A DNA stretch of 64,000 nucleotides from Deinococcus sp. Leaf326. GTDB taxonomy: Bacteria; Deinococcota; Deinococci; Deinococcales; Deinococcaceae. The notes beneath the pieces are model-generated. The model ran no database searches. It was not told the DNA's origin and saw only the letters and a program-made list of their open reading frames with translations. Of the stretch, positions 1-11,923 are shown piece by piece (the first letter of the stretch is position 1; every line of letters begins with the position of its first letter). The DNA is taken from NCBI RefSeq assembly GCF_001424185.1, contig NZ_LMOM01000001.1, positions 63,214 through 127,213 on the forward strand. The letters are read 5' to 3'. A program made the position numbers and the translations under genes.

Positions 1-1
1 C

Positions 2-2554
2 GCCGAGCTGGCGCTTGCCGTGGGGGAGGGGGCTGCCCGCGTGGAGGCCTCCCGCGAGGCCGCCCAGGCTGCCCGCGCTCGCCAGGAGGCCCACGCTGGG
101 GCACTGGATACCCTGCGCGCCGCGCGGGAGGCCCATGCCCAGGCGGCGCGCTACCGGGAGCACTTCGCCGCCGAGGCCGCCGCGCTGAGCGCCGAACTCG
201 CGTCACTGCCGGATACGCCGCCGGTGGCGCCCGCTCCAGACCTCGTGGCCCTGGCCGCAGAGGCGGCGCAGGTCCGCAGTGGGGCTGAAGCCGCCGAGGC
301 CACGGCGCGCCGGCTCGACGCCGCGCTGAGCCGCGCGCGGCAGGAGGCGGCCCGGATCGCCGAGGCCGTCACACGCCGCTCCGCGAGCCTGGACACTCTG
401 AGGGCCGAGCTGGAGCGCGCCGAGGGCAATCTGGACACCGCGCGGGCGGCCCTGCTGCCGGCCCGCGCCGAACTGGAGGCCGCCGCGCAGGCCCGGCAGG
501 AGGCCGAGGGCGCCTTCACGGCCCAGGCCGATACGCGCGCCGCCGTACAGGCCCACGAGCGCCACCTTGCCGGCGAGCTGACCCGGGTGTCGGCCAGTCT
601 CGCTCCGCTGCGGCGTGAACGCGAGCGCCTGGAAAGCGCATTGAACAGCTACGCTCGCTACGGCGAGGGCGCCCGCAACGCCCTGCGCCTGGAGCATCCC
701 GGAATCGTCGGCTCAGTGGCCGATCTGCTGAGCGTGCCCGCCGAGTACGAGACAGCGGTGGGCGCGGCGCTGGGCCGGCGTCTGGAGCAGGTCGTGGTGG
801 CGCGCGGCGACGACGCCCGTGAGATCATCGAGGAACTCCGTCGGGTGGGCGGCCGGGCGACCTTCCTGCCACTGGACCTGCTGCGCCCCCGCCCCCGGCG
901 TGACGCGGCGCTGCTGCGTGAGGACGGCGTGGTGGGCAATCTCGCCGACCTGTGTCCCACCGATCCCACCCTGGTGGGCGAGGCCATCCTGGCCGATACG
1001 CTGCTCGTGCGCGACCTGCGGGCCGCCAATCGCCTCGCGCGCGCGCATGTCAGCCGGCCCCGCCTGGTCACGCTGGACGGCGAACTCGTCGAGCCGGGCG
1101 GCGCGATCACGGGTGGCCGGCTGCGCGACAGCGGCGGCGCGGTCCTGGCCGACCAGCGGCGGTTTCAGGAGCTCGACGCCGAGCTGGGAGAGGCCGCCGC
1201 CCTTCAGGCCCGCCTGGAGGCCGAGCTGGCGCGCGCGCGGGGAGCCGCCGGCGCCTCCGATCCTGCGGCGCTCAGAACCGCGCTCGACGACGCCCTGCGC
1301 CGCGAGCTGGACGCCGAGCGCCGCGTGACCGAACTGGGCGCGCAACTCCGCAGTCTGGAGACGAACCGCAGCAGTCTCCAGACCCGGCTGGCCGAGGCCG
1401 CGCCCACGCCGGAGCCGGTGCACGCGGCGCCGGACCTCACCACCCTCGAGAGCGACCTGCTCGCCGCCCGCCAGGGGGCCGAAGCCGCCCGCGCCGCCGA
1501 GCGGGACGCCGCCGAGGCCTGGGGGCTGGCGCGTGAGCTGGCGGCCGCCTGGACCGCCTACCACGCGGCCGGGGTCCGGGCCGACGCGCTGCGCGGGCGC
1601 CTGGCCGCGGGCGCGCAGGCCGCCGCGACCCAGCAGGCGCACCTGGAAGCCGCTGCCGCCGAGGTCGCCCGCCGTGAGGCCGCGCTGGGCAGCCTCGACG
1701 AGGGCGAGTTCCCCCGTGCCGAGGCCGCCCGCGAGGCCGCCGCGCTGGCCTACAGCAACCTCATCGGCGAGCAGAACCGCGTGCGCGCCCGCCTGGACGA
1801 GCTGCGGCTGCTTATCGCCCGGCGCGAGGGCACGCTGGAACAGGTGCCCGACGGTTGCCTGCCCCCCGGCACCCCCCGCGAGTGGTCGGCCGAGCTGGCC
1901 CGCGCCCGCGCCGCACTCGAGACCCTGGGGCCGGTCAACGCCCGCGCCGAAGCCGACCATGCCGCCGAGCGCGCCGAACTGGAGACCAGCCGCGCCGAAC
2001 TGGCCGACGCCGAGGACGCGGCGGGCGAGCTGCGCGGGCACCTTTCCGCGTTGGAGGACGCCGAGGGAACTGCGACCCGACTCGCCTTCGGGCGCGTGAA
2101 CGAGGCCTTCCGCGAGTACAGCGCCGAGCTGCTGGGCGGGGTGGGCGAGCTGGAGGCCGAGACGGGCGAACACGGCCGCCTCACGGGCCTGCGCCTCGCC
2201 GTGCAGCCCCGCGGCAAACGTACCCGCTCCATGACCTTGCTCAGCACGGGCGAGCGCACGATGGCAGGGCTGGGCTTTCTGTTCGCGCTGAACCACGCCG
2301 GGGGCGAGGAGGGCATGGGCGGGCTGCCGCTGGCGGTGCTCGACGAGGTGGACGCCCCGCTTGACGAGGCCAACATCCGCCGCTTCACGGCCTTCCTGGA
2401 ACGCTTCGCCGCACGCGGCACCCAGTTCATCATCGTCACGCACCAGAAGGCGACCATGGAGGTCGCTCAGGCGCTCTGGGGCGTGACCACCGACCAGACC
2501 GGAGCCAGCCGCGTCCTGAGCATCCGCCAGGAGGGCGAGGGCGTAGGGGCCTGA
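2..2554 (+). CDS. smc: Chromosome segregation protein SMC, C-terminal part (5' end outside window)
   Basis: This frame is open from the first bases of the window, so the N-terminal Walker A head is missing and about 850 residues are visible. Long Ala/Glu/Arg-rich coiled-coil stretches flank a globular hinge at about residues 210-370, which contains HPGIVGSVADLL and a Gly-rich VEPGGAITGG segment. The C-terminal head has the signature LLSTGER followed by Walker B in LPLAVLDEVDAPLDEAN and the D-loop. These features identify an SMC ATPase, which dimerises at the hinge and compacts and helps segregate the chromosome together with ScpA and ScpB. The signature has Thr where most SMC proteins have Gly (LSGGE). 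The next gene starts 150 bp downstream from its own promoter. Confidence 0.95.
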   Translation, partial: AELALAVGEGAARVEASREAAQAARARQEAHAGALDTLRAAREAHAQAARYREHFAAEAAALSAELASLPDTPPVAPAPDLVALAAEAAQVRSGAEAAEATARRLDAALSRARQEAARIAEAVTRRSASLDTLRAELERAEGNLDTARAALLPARAELEAAAQARQEAEGAFTAQADTRAAVQAHERHLAGELTRVSASLAPLRRERERLESALNSYARYGEGARNALRLEHPGIVGSVADLLSVPAEYETAVGAALGRRLEQVVVARGDDAREIIEELRRVGGRATFLPLDLLRPRPRRDAALLREDGVVGNLADLCPTDPTLVGEAILADTLLVRDLRAANRLARAHVSRPRLVTLDGELVEPGGAITGGRLRDSGGAVLADQRRFQELDAELGEAAALQARLEAELARARGAAGASDPAALRTALDDALRRELDAERRVTELGAQLRSLETNRSSLQTRLAEAAPTPEPVHAAPDLTTLESDLLAARQGAEAARAAERDAAEAWGLARELAAAWTAYHAAGVRADALRGRLAAGAQAAATQQAHLEAAAAEVARREAALGSLDEGEFPRAEAAREAAALAYSNLIGEQNRVRARLDELRLLIARREGTLEQVPDGCLPPGTPREWSAELARARAALETLGPVNARAEADHAAERAELETSRAELADAEDAAGELRGHLSALEDAEGTATRLAFGRVNEAFREYSAELLGGVGELEAETGEHGRLTGLRLAVQPRGKRTRSMTLLSTGERTMAGLGFLFALNHAGGEEGMGGLPLAVLDEVDAPLDEANIRRFTAFLERFAARGTQFIIVTHQKATMEVAQALWGVTTDQTGASRVLSIRQEGEGVGA

Positions 2555-2705
2555 GCCGGAGATGGCCGGCGGAGTTTCGGCGGTCTTCAGGTTATGTGAG
2601 CCGCATCGTGGCCCGCCTCCCTGCCGAACAGGGGCTTACTGACACGGCGGGTCCAGATCACCGGGTTGGGTGGCCTAGCCTGCTCGGGGCCGTAGCATGG
2701 GCCGG

Positions 2706-4166
2706 ATGCGACCCTTTCTCCTGTCTGCTCTGTTGGTGGGGGCGGCGTCGGCCCAGAGTGCTCCGGCCGGCGTGCCGGGCCAGCCCAGTTTCGAGGGCCA
2801 GATCGTCTATCAGGTCATGCCCGACCGTTTCTTTGACGGTGACCCGGCGAACAACGCGGGCGTGGACCGCGCCGACCCGCGCGCGTGGCACGGCGGCGAC
2901 CTCGCGGGCCTGACGCAAAAACTCCCGTACATTCAGAAGCTCGGCGCGACGGCGCTGTGGCTCACGCCGGTGTACCGCCAGCAGCCGGGCAACTTCTCCG
3001 ACACCTCGCCCTATCACGGGTACTGGCCGGCCGACTTCCGTAAAGTGGACCCGCATTTCGGGACGCTGGCGACCTTCGGCGCCCTGATGGCGGGGGCCAG
3101 GGCGGCGGGGCTGCCAGTCGTGCTCGATCAGGTCATCAACCATTACGGGTACATGGCCCCGGCGGTGACGGAGCATCCTGGCTGGTTCAACGGTCCGGCG
3201 CAGTGCGGCGCTTCGCGGAACAAGGACGTGGACTGCTCGCTCGCCGGCCTGCCTGACCTGCGCCAGAGTGTGCCGGCGGTGCGGGACCTGCTGCTGGGCA
3301 ACGCCGACTTCTGGCGTGCCCAGGGCGTATCGGCCTTCCGCTACGACGCCATCAAGCACGTTGAGGGGCCGTTCCTGAAGGAGCTGCTGGCCCGTGACCG
3401 CGCCGCCGGCACCTGGACGCTGGGGGAGTGGTACGACGCCGACACCGGCACGGTGGCCGACTGGCAGAAGGCTGGGTTCGACAGCCTCTTTCTGTTCAGC
3501 CTGCAGGCAGCCCTGCGCCAGAGCGTGATGGGCGGCCAGAGCCTGAGCGGCGTGGCGAACGTCCTCGCGCGTCAGGGCGAGTTGCCGCGCCCCGGCGAGG
3601 TCGCGCTGTTTCTCGACAACCACGACGTGCCCCGCTTTGCCAACGGCACGCTGTTCGAGGACGAGGGGCAGACCCGCACCCGCTATGGCCTGCGCGCCCT
3701 GATGACCCTGCGCGGCGTACCAGTGCTGTGGCAGGGTACCGAGATCGCCCAGCGCGGCGGCCCTGACCCCGATAACCGCCGCGACATGCGTTTCGAGGGC
3801 CAGTGGACGCCCGCCGAGGCGCAGACCTTCGCCGCCGTGCAGGGCGCCGTCGCCGCCCGTAAGGCGAGCGCGGCCCTGAGCCGGGGCGAGCAGCGGCTGC
3901 TGAACGTACCCGCCGGCTTACAGGACGACCTGTTGCTCTTCACCCGCCAGCAGGGCGACCAGACGGTGCTGGCCGCCTGGCACAACGGCCGCGAGCGACG
4001 TACCTTTTCCGTGCCGCTCGCGGCGCTGGGGCTCGGTGCAGCCACGCAGGCCCTGACCCGCAGTCTGTTTACCAGTCAGAACGCGGGCCTGAGCGTCAGC
4101 GGCGGGTTCCTGCACCTCAGCCTGCCGGGGCGGGATGCGGCGGCCTTCGAGTTGGGCAGGAAGTAG
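2706..4166 (+). CDS. Secreted alpha-amylase family protein (GH13)
   Basis: The protein of 486 residues starts with a signal peptide (MRPFLLSALLVGAASAQS). All four GH13 regions are present: region I DQVINH, region II FRYDAIKH with the nucleophile Asp, region III LGEWYDAD with the acid/base Glu, and region IV FLDNHD. It should hydrolyse alpha-1,4-linked glucans outside the cytoplasm. Exact specificity (alpha-amylase or cyclomaltodextrinase-like) cannot be told. I chose the ATG at 2706 over the in-frame ATG at 2697 because TAGCAT ends seven bases before 2706, a typical leaderless promoter spacing, and no Shine-Dalgarno sequence is seen. It converges on the ppiC-like gene, with an unusual set of inverted repeats between them. 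Confidence 0.92.
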   Translation: MRPFLLSALLVGAASAQSAPAGVPGQPSFEGQIVYQVMPDRFFDGDPANNAGVDRADPRAWHGGDLAGLTQKLPYIQKLGATALWLTPVYRQQPGNFSDTSPYHGYWPADFRKVDPHFGTLATFGALMAGARAAGLPVVLDQVINHYGYMAPAVTEHPGWFNGPAQCGASRNKDVDCSLAGLPDLRQSVPAVRDLLLGNADFWRAQGVSAFRYDAIKHVEGPFLKELLARDRAAGTWTLGEWYDADTGTVADWQKAGFDSLFLFSLQAALRQSVMGGQSLSGVANVLARQGELPRPGEVALFLDNHDVPRFANGTLFEDEGQTRTRYGLRALMTLRGVPVLWQGTEIAQRGGPDPDNRRDMRFEGQWTPAEAQTFAAVQGAVAARKASAALSRGEQRLLNVPAGLQDDLLLFTRQQGDQTVLAAWHNGRERRTFSVPLAALGLGAATQALTRSLFTSQNAGLSVSGGFLHLSLPGRDAAAFELGRK

Positions 4167-4186
4167 GGCCGGATTCAGGGAACCGG

Positions 4187-4242
4187 GCGCAGGTGGTGCA
4201 AAGCGGAAAGCGGGGCCACCTGCGCACCCGCTTTCCGCTTTG
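4187..4242. repeat. Interleaved inverted repeats between convergent genes
   Basis: Two perfect inverted repeats are interdigitated in the 81 bp between the amylase and ppiC-like stop codons. Arm A1 (GCGCAGGTGG, 4187-4196) pairs with A2 (4216-4225). Arm B1 (CAAAGCGGAAAGCGGG, 4199-4214) pairs with B2 (4227-4242). The order is A1-B1-A2-B2, so the two hairpins exclude each other unless a pseudoknot forms. Neither strand has a T tract after the arms. A bidirectional terminator or 3'-end stabiliser is the likely role. Confidence 0.8.
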
Positions 4243-4247
4243 GGAGC

Positions 4248-5315
4248 TCAGGGCTGCGAGGGCGCGGTCGTGGGAGCCGGGGCAGGCGCCGCGGCCGGGG
4301 CCGCGACCGTCACCAGCTCGGGAAAGCTCTGGGGGGCGAGGCGGGTGAGCTGCGCGTCGAGGTACTTCTGCGCCGCGTCGCCCGCGAGCTGCTGACGGAT
4401 CAGGGGCGCGGCCTCGGCCAGCGGCAGGGTGCCGGCCTGGGTGCGCTTGGTCACGATCAGGACGTGCCAGCCGAACTCGGTCTGGACGGTCTGGGGAACG
4501 TTGAGCGGGCCATTGAAGCTTGCCTGGTCGAAGGCTGCCACGGTGTCGCCCGAGTTGATGCAGCCCAGGTCGCCGCCCTGCGCCGCGCTGCCGGGGTCCT
4601 GGCTCTTTTCCTGGGCGATCTTGGCGAAGTCGCCGCCCGCCGCGAGCTGGGCCGTCACCGCGTCGGCCTCGGCCTTGGTCGGCACGAGGATGTGCTTGAC
4701 ACAGGCCTCGCCGGGGCGGTTGAAAGACGCCCGGTTGAGGTTGTAGAAGCCGCCTACCACGCTGTCACCGAAGGTAAAACGCTTCTGGAGGGTGTCGAGA
4801 TAGGCGCGCACTACCGTCTGGCGCTCGAGCGCCGCGCGGAAGTCGGCGACGTTCGCGTAGCCGCGCTGGCCCAGCGCCTCGGCGAAGGCCTCGTCGGTGG
4901 GGAACCCGGCGCGGGCCTCCGCGACCTGCGCGTCGAGGGCGGCCGCGTCGGGCTTGTTGGCGACGCGGGCCAGCTGATAGGTCGCGCGCTCGCGCACGTA
5001 CTGCTTGAGGTAGTCGGCGCGCGCCGGGGCGAATTCTTCGAGCAGCGATTCCTCGAACGGCGCGCCCTGACCATTGACCACCCGCGCGACCGCCTGCCGG
5101 AAGTCGCGGTCGAACTCGGCCAGCGTGACCGTCTCGCCGCCGATGCGCGCCACGACCGCCGCCGGGTCCTGGGAAGCTGCGGGGGTAGCCGCTGGTGCAG
5201 GCTGTGCGGGCGCGGTCTGGGCCGGCGCGGCCGGGGTCGTCGGCGTGGCCGGTGCGGTCTGGGCGAGGGCCGCGCCGCCGAGCAGCAGCGTGAGGGTCAA
5301 GGCAAGTCTGTTCAT
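4248..5315 (-). CDS. Secreted PpiC/parvulin-type peptidyl-prolyl isomerase
   Basis: The 355-residue protein begins with a signal peptide (MNRLALTLTLLLGGAALAQT) followed by a Pro/Ala/Thr-rich linker. A SurA-like helical N-domain (about residues 60-190) precedes a parvulin domain (about 205-310) with VKHILVPTKAEAD, GGDLGCI and FGWHVLIVTKR. It should catalyse cis-trans isomerisation of prolyl bonds and act as a chaperone for exported proteins in the cell envelope. The start is the ATG at 5315, where the signal peptide begins; the frame stays open far upstream but runs antisense to the next gene. TACAGT lies ten bases before the start codon and could be the -10 element. Confidence 0.9.
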   Translation of the reverse strand: MNRLALTLTLLLGGAALAQTAPATPTTPAAPAQTAPAQPAPAATPAASQDPAAVVARIGGETVTLAEFDRDFRQAVARVVNGQGAPFEESLLEEFAPARADYLKQYVRERATYQLARVANKPDAAALDAQVAEARAGFPTDEAFAEALGQRGYANVADFRAALERQTVVRAYLDTLQKRFTFGDSVVGGFYNLNRASFNRPGEACVKHILVPTKAEADAVTAQLAAGGDFAKIAQEKSQDPGSAAQGGDLGCINSGDTVAAFDQASFNGPLNVPQTVQTEFGWHVLIVTKRTQAGTLPLAEAAPLIRQQLAGDAAQKYLDAQLTRLAPQSFPELVTVAAPAAAPAPAPTTAPSQP

Positions 5316-5528
5316 GCTGCTGCCCACTGTAGCGCTCTGTGCATGAGCGCGCGGTCCACCGCCCGCCTGCGGAGCAGAGCGCACGTTCAGGGACAGGGAG
5401 ACCGGGGCTAGGCTGCGGGTCGCCGCACCGGGGCAATAGCCTTCCGGCCTACACGTTCCACGTCCTGACCGCCCAAATACACCGCCTCGTCCCGGCCGCT
5501 TTGTGACAAATGCTCTAGAATCCGCCGC

Positions 5529-6602
<1,074 letters not shown>

Positions 6603-6624
6603 CCTGACCTAACGGTCGGTCAGG
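6603..6624. promoter_or_regulatory. Inverted repeat CCTGACC-N8-GGTCAGG
   Basis: A perfect 7-bp inverted repeat with an 8-base spacer starts directly after the femX-like stop codon and ends 20 bases before the start of the next gene. It could be a weak terminator of the first gene, or an operator (TetR-type in style) overlapping the promoter region of the second. Confidence 0.5.
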
Positions 6625-6644
6625 CGGCATGGTAGGCTGAGGTC

Positions 6645-7088
6645 GTGGCTACCCTGTATGTCGTCCTGCTGACCCTGCACAACCTCAACCGCTGGCTGGT
6701 GCTGCTGACCGGCATCTGGGCCCTGGCGCGGACACTGCCCGGCCTGGGTGGCGCGCGCCCCTGGACCCAGGACGATCGGCGCCCGGTCGCGGCCTTCATG
6801 GGCACGCTGCACCTTCAGGTCGTGCTGGGGCTGCTGCTGTACGCTTTTCTGGGCATGCAGGGCGCGCCCGTCTTCGCCGGGGCTCCGCGGCCCAGTTTCC
6901 AGTGGGAACACCTGGGTCTGGGTGTACTGGCCGCCGTTTTCGCTACCCTCGCCAGCATCCAGAGCCGCCGCGCCGCTACCGACCCGGCCCGTTTCCGCGC
7001 CGCCGCGCTGTGGTCGGGTCTGGCCATGCTGACCGTCCTGGCGGCGATTCCGTGGTGGCGGCCCCTGATCCGGCTGTTTGGCATGTGA
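6645..7088 (+). CDS. Small integral membrane protein, function unknown
   Basis: The 147-residue protein has four hydrophobic segments, at about residues 5-27, 48-70, 88-106 and 122-142, so it should be a four-helix inner-membrane protein. An early LHNLNRW and a mid-chain LHLQ place His residues near membrane ends, loosely recalling small haem-binding or cytochrome b-like proteins, but nothing here proves cofactor binding. The start is GTG at 6645 with TAGGCT six bases before it, a leaderless promoter. It stands alone; the next gene is on the other strand, 300 bp away. Confidence 0.75.
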   Translation: MATLYVVLLTLHNLNRWLVLLTGIWALARTLPGLGGARPWTQDDRRPVAAFMGTLHLQVVLGLLLYAFLGMQGAPVFAGAPRPSFQWEHLGLGVLAAVFATLASIQSRRAATDPARFRAAALWSGLAMLTVLAAIPWWRPLIRLFGM

Positions 7089-7176
7089 AATGGAAGTGGG
7101 GAGTGGGTTGTAAAGAGTGGTAAAGGTCTGAGTTTCTACGTGCAGTGATGGAGCTCAAGACGCCACTGCCCGATGC

Positions 7177-7356
7177 CCCCGAAGGCCGTCGTGCGCAAAG
7201 CGCACTGGCCATTCCAGGTGGGCTGAGGCTGGCCCAGGCCTTAGCCGTCACGCCGCAGGGCAGAGCAACCCCGCCACTCTTCGGAACGGCTGTTGCCGAG
7301 CGCAGCAAAAAAGATCCTCCCTCCCACCGGGCGGGGGGCTGGGGGGAGGGAAACCG
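7177..7356 (+). repeat. Dispersed intergenic repeat, copy A
   Basis: This 180-bp element fills most of the 302-bp gap between 7088 and 7391. It begins with CGAAGGCCGTCGTGCGC, contains a middle TTAGCCGTCACGCCGCAG and TTGCCGAGCGCAGCAAAAAA, and ends in a CCCTCCC...GGGGGG hairpin region and GGGAAACCG. Related copies lie at 39783-39949 (+) and 23278-23434 (-). It resembles the small noncoding repeats known in Deinococcus. Its hairpin end lies 35 bases downstream of the MDR gene stop (minus strand), where it can act as a terminator. The rest of the gap (7089-7176) shows nothing recognisable. Confidence 0.85.
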
Positions 7357-7390
7357 AAGGGGCTGACCTTCCAACTCGGAGGTCAGCTCC

Positions 7391-8380
<990 letters not shown>

Positions 8381-8523
8381 GACCCGCAGCATACGCCTGC
8401 GCTCCCCGGAAGTGAACGTCAACGGACACTCTGAACGTCAGCGGATTTGACCGGGGCCGCCCGCGCGTGGAACCATGCGCGCATCAACAATTCCCCGAGC
8501 ACCACCGCCAAGGAGGCACAGCT

Positions 8524-10602
<2,079 letters not shown>

Positions 10603-10621
10603 AGCCCGGGCAGGGAAGAGG

Positions 10622-10657
10622 GCCGGGTGGGGGCGTTGTCGGCCCCCGCCCGGCTTT
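10622..10657 (+). terminator. Terminator hairpin after the fadJ-like gene
   Basis: GCCGGGTGGGGGC (10622-10634) pairs with GCCCCCGCCCGGC (10642-10654) over 13 positions including one G-U, with a seven-base loop and a short TTT after it. Confidence 0.75.
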
Positions 10658-10693
10658 CATGTCCGCCTGAGCTGCCCAGCGCACCCTTGCGCC

Positions 10694-11182
10694 ATGACCC
10701 CTGCGCGCCGTTTCGCCCGCCCGGCCCTCGTTCTCGTCACGCTCGGTCTCGTGGCTGGGCCGCTGAGTACCTCGCACGCGCTGCTCGACAAGACGCGCTT
10801 CGCGGCGCACCTGGGCGTGGCCTACTACGCCTTTCACCACTGGGTGCTCTCGCCCTACCAGAGCGGCCAGTTCGCCTCGGGCAGTGCAGGACGGACCGGG
10901 CGGCTCGTCAAGGGCGGGCTGGCCCTGCTGTTCGCCGCGCACGAGGTCAATGTGGCCCAGAAGGTCGCGCACGGCAGCCACGACCCCCTGCTCCAGAAGC
11001 TCGACGCGCAGCTCGTGAATCTCAAGGATTCGATGGGCCGCGTGGGCGCCAGCCTCAAGAGCGGGCAGCTGAACGCCGCCGACCTTCAGAGCCTCGACAG
11101 CGCCACCACTTCCATTGGGTCGGCCTCGGCAGCGGCGGGGCAGCCCATCCGCGACGTGACCGCCCCTATTCCGGGTCTGTAA
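10694..11182 (+). CDS. Small secreted or membrane-anchored protein, function unknown
   Basis: The protein has 162 residues. Residues 1-30 look like a signal sequence (MTPARRFARPALVLVTLGLVAGPLSTSHA). The mature part contains FAAHLGVAYYAFHHWVLSPYQSGQF, a Gly/Leu-rich stretch that may be a second membrane or amphipathic helix (GGLALLFAAHEVNVAQKV), then a helix-prone tail with regularly spaced Leu (LLQKLDAQLVNLKDSMGRVGASL). I do not recognise a family. No clear Shine-Dalgarno sequence or TANNNT element precedes the ATG, so the start is chosen on the signal peptide. It ends 56 bp before the response regulator gene, which has its own promoter. Confidence 0.7.
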   Translation: MTPARRFARPALVLVTLGLVAGPLSTSHALLDKTRFAAHLGVAYYAFHHWVLSPYQSGQFASGSAGRTGRLVKGGLALLFAAHEVNVAQKVAHGSHDPLLQKLDAQLVNLKDSMGRVGASLKSGQLNAADLQSLDSATTSIGSASAAAGQPIRDVTAPIPGL

Positions 11183-11238
11183 CGCCGCCTGCCCCGGCCT
11201 TCCATCTTCTCCTGATGCGGGGCCGTTAAGCTGCGCCT

Positions 11239-11907
11239 ATGCGTTTTCTTGTCGTGGAGGATGAAGCGGCCATCCGCCGCCCGCTGGTCGCCAGTCTCCG
11301 TGAGGCCGGCTACGCCGTGGACGAGGCCGCCACCGCCGCCGAGGCCCGTGACCTCGCCTCCGACTTTCCCTTCGACGCCCTGATGGTGGACGTGGGGCTG
11401 CCCGAGGGACCGCAGGCGGGATTTGACCTTGTGCGGGACCTGCGTGGGCGCGGCGTGGGGGCGCCGGTGCTGTACCTCACCGCCCGCGACGCCGTCGAGG
11501 ACCGCATCGCCGGGCTCGACGCGGGTGGGGACGACTACCTCGTCAAGCCGTTTCACCTCGGCGAGGTGCAAGCGCGGCTGCGCGCCCTCGTGCGCCGCAG
11601 CCGCGCGGAGGTGCAGGTCGAGCGCCACTGGCACGACCTGCGCCTCGACTGGACCGCCCGCGCCGTCTACAAGGCGGGCGAGCGCGTGGCCCTGACCGCC
11701 AAGGAGTTCTCGCTGCTCGAGGTGCTGGCCTCGCATCCGGGCCGGGTCTACACCCGTGAGGAACTCATCGACCGCGTGTGGGATGGCCGCTTCGACGCCG
11801 AGTCGAACGTCGTGGATACCTATGTCCGTAACCTGCGGCGCAAACTCGGGGACGACGTGGTGCGGACCCTGCGTGGCGTGGGCTACAGCTTTCCCGAAGG
11901 CGACTGA
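11239..11907 (+). CDS. OmpR-family response regulator
   Basis: The 222-residue protein has an N-terminal receiver domain with the acidic pair in VVEDEAA, the phosphoacceptor Asp51 in ALMVDVGLPEG and Lys in YLVKPFH. A C-terminal winged-helix DNA-binding domain (about residues 125-220) contains LTAKEFSLLEVLASHPGRVYTREELIDRVW and VDTYVRNLRRKL. It should bind DNA as a dimer when phosphorylated by the kinase encoded directly downstream. TAAGCT ends six bases before the ATG, so the message is probably leaderless. The target genes are unknown; the exopolysaccharide gene at 13398 is the nearest candidate. Confidence 0.93.
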   Translation: MRFLVVEDEAAIRRPLVASLREAGYAVDEAATAAEARDLASDFPFDALMVDVGLPEGPQAGFDLVRDLRGRGVGAPVLYLTARDAVEDRIAGLDAGGDDYLVKPFHLGEVQARLRALVRRSRAEVQVERHWHDLRLDWTARAVYKAGERVALTAKEFSLLEVLASHPGRVYTREELIDRVWDGRFDAESNVVDTYVRNLRRKLGDDVVRTLRGVGYSFPEGD

Positions 11908-11923
11908 AGCGGGTGCAGCGTTC

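Noticed and set aside
713..2443. 576-codon minus-strand frame opposite smc
   Set aside because: Gly/Gln/Leu-rich low-complexity shadow; the plus frame encodes the SMC hinge and head.
2593..2610. TTATGTGAGCCGCAT, similar to the Deinococcus radiation/desiccation response motif
   Set aside because: The second half is displaced by one base and the final TAA is missing, so it does not match the palindromic consensus; the downstream gene is an amylase, not a repair gene.
6603..6624. Intrinsic terminator interpretation of the repeat after the FemX-like gene
   Set aside because: The 8-base spacer would serve as a loop but there is no T tract, and the element reaches into the promoter region of the next gene, so it is listed only as an inverted repeat.
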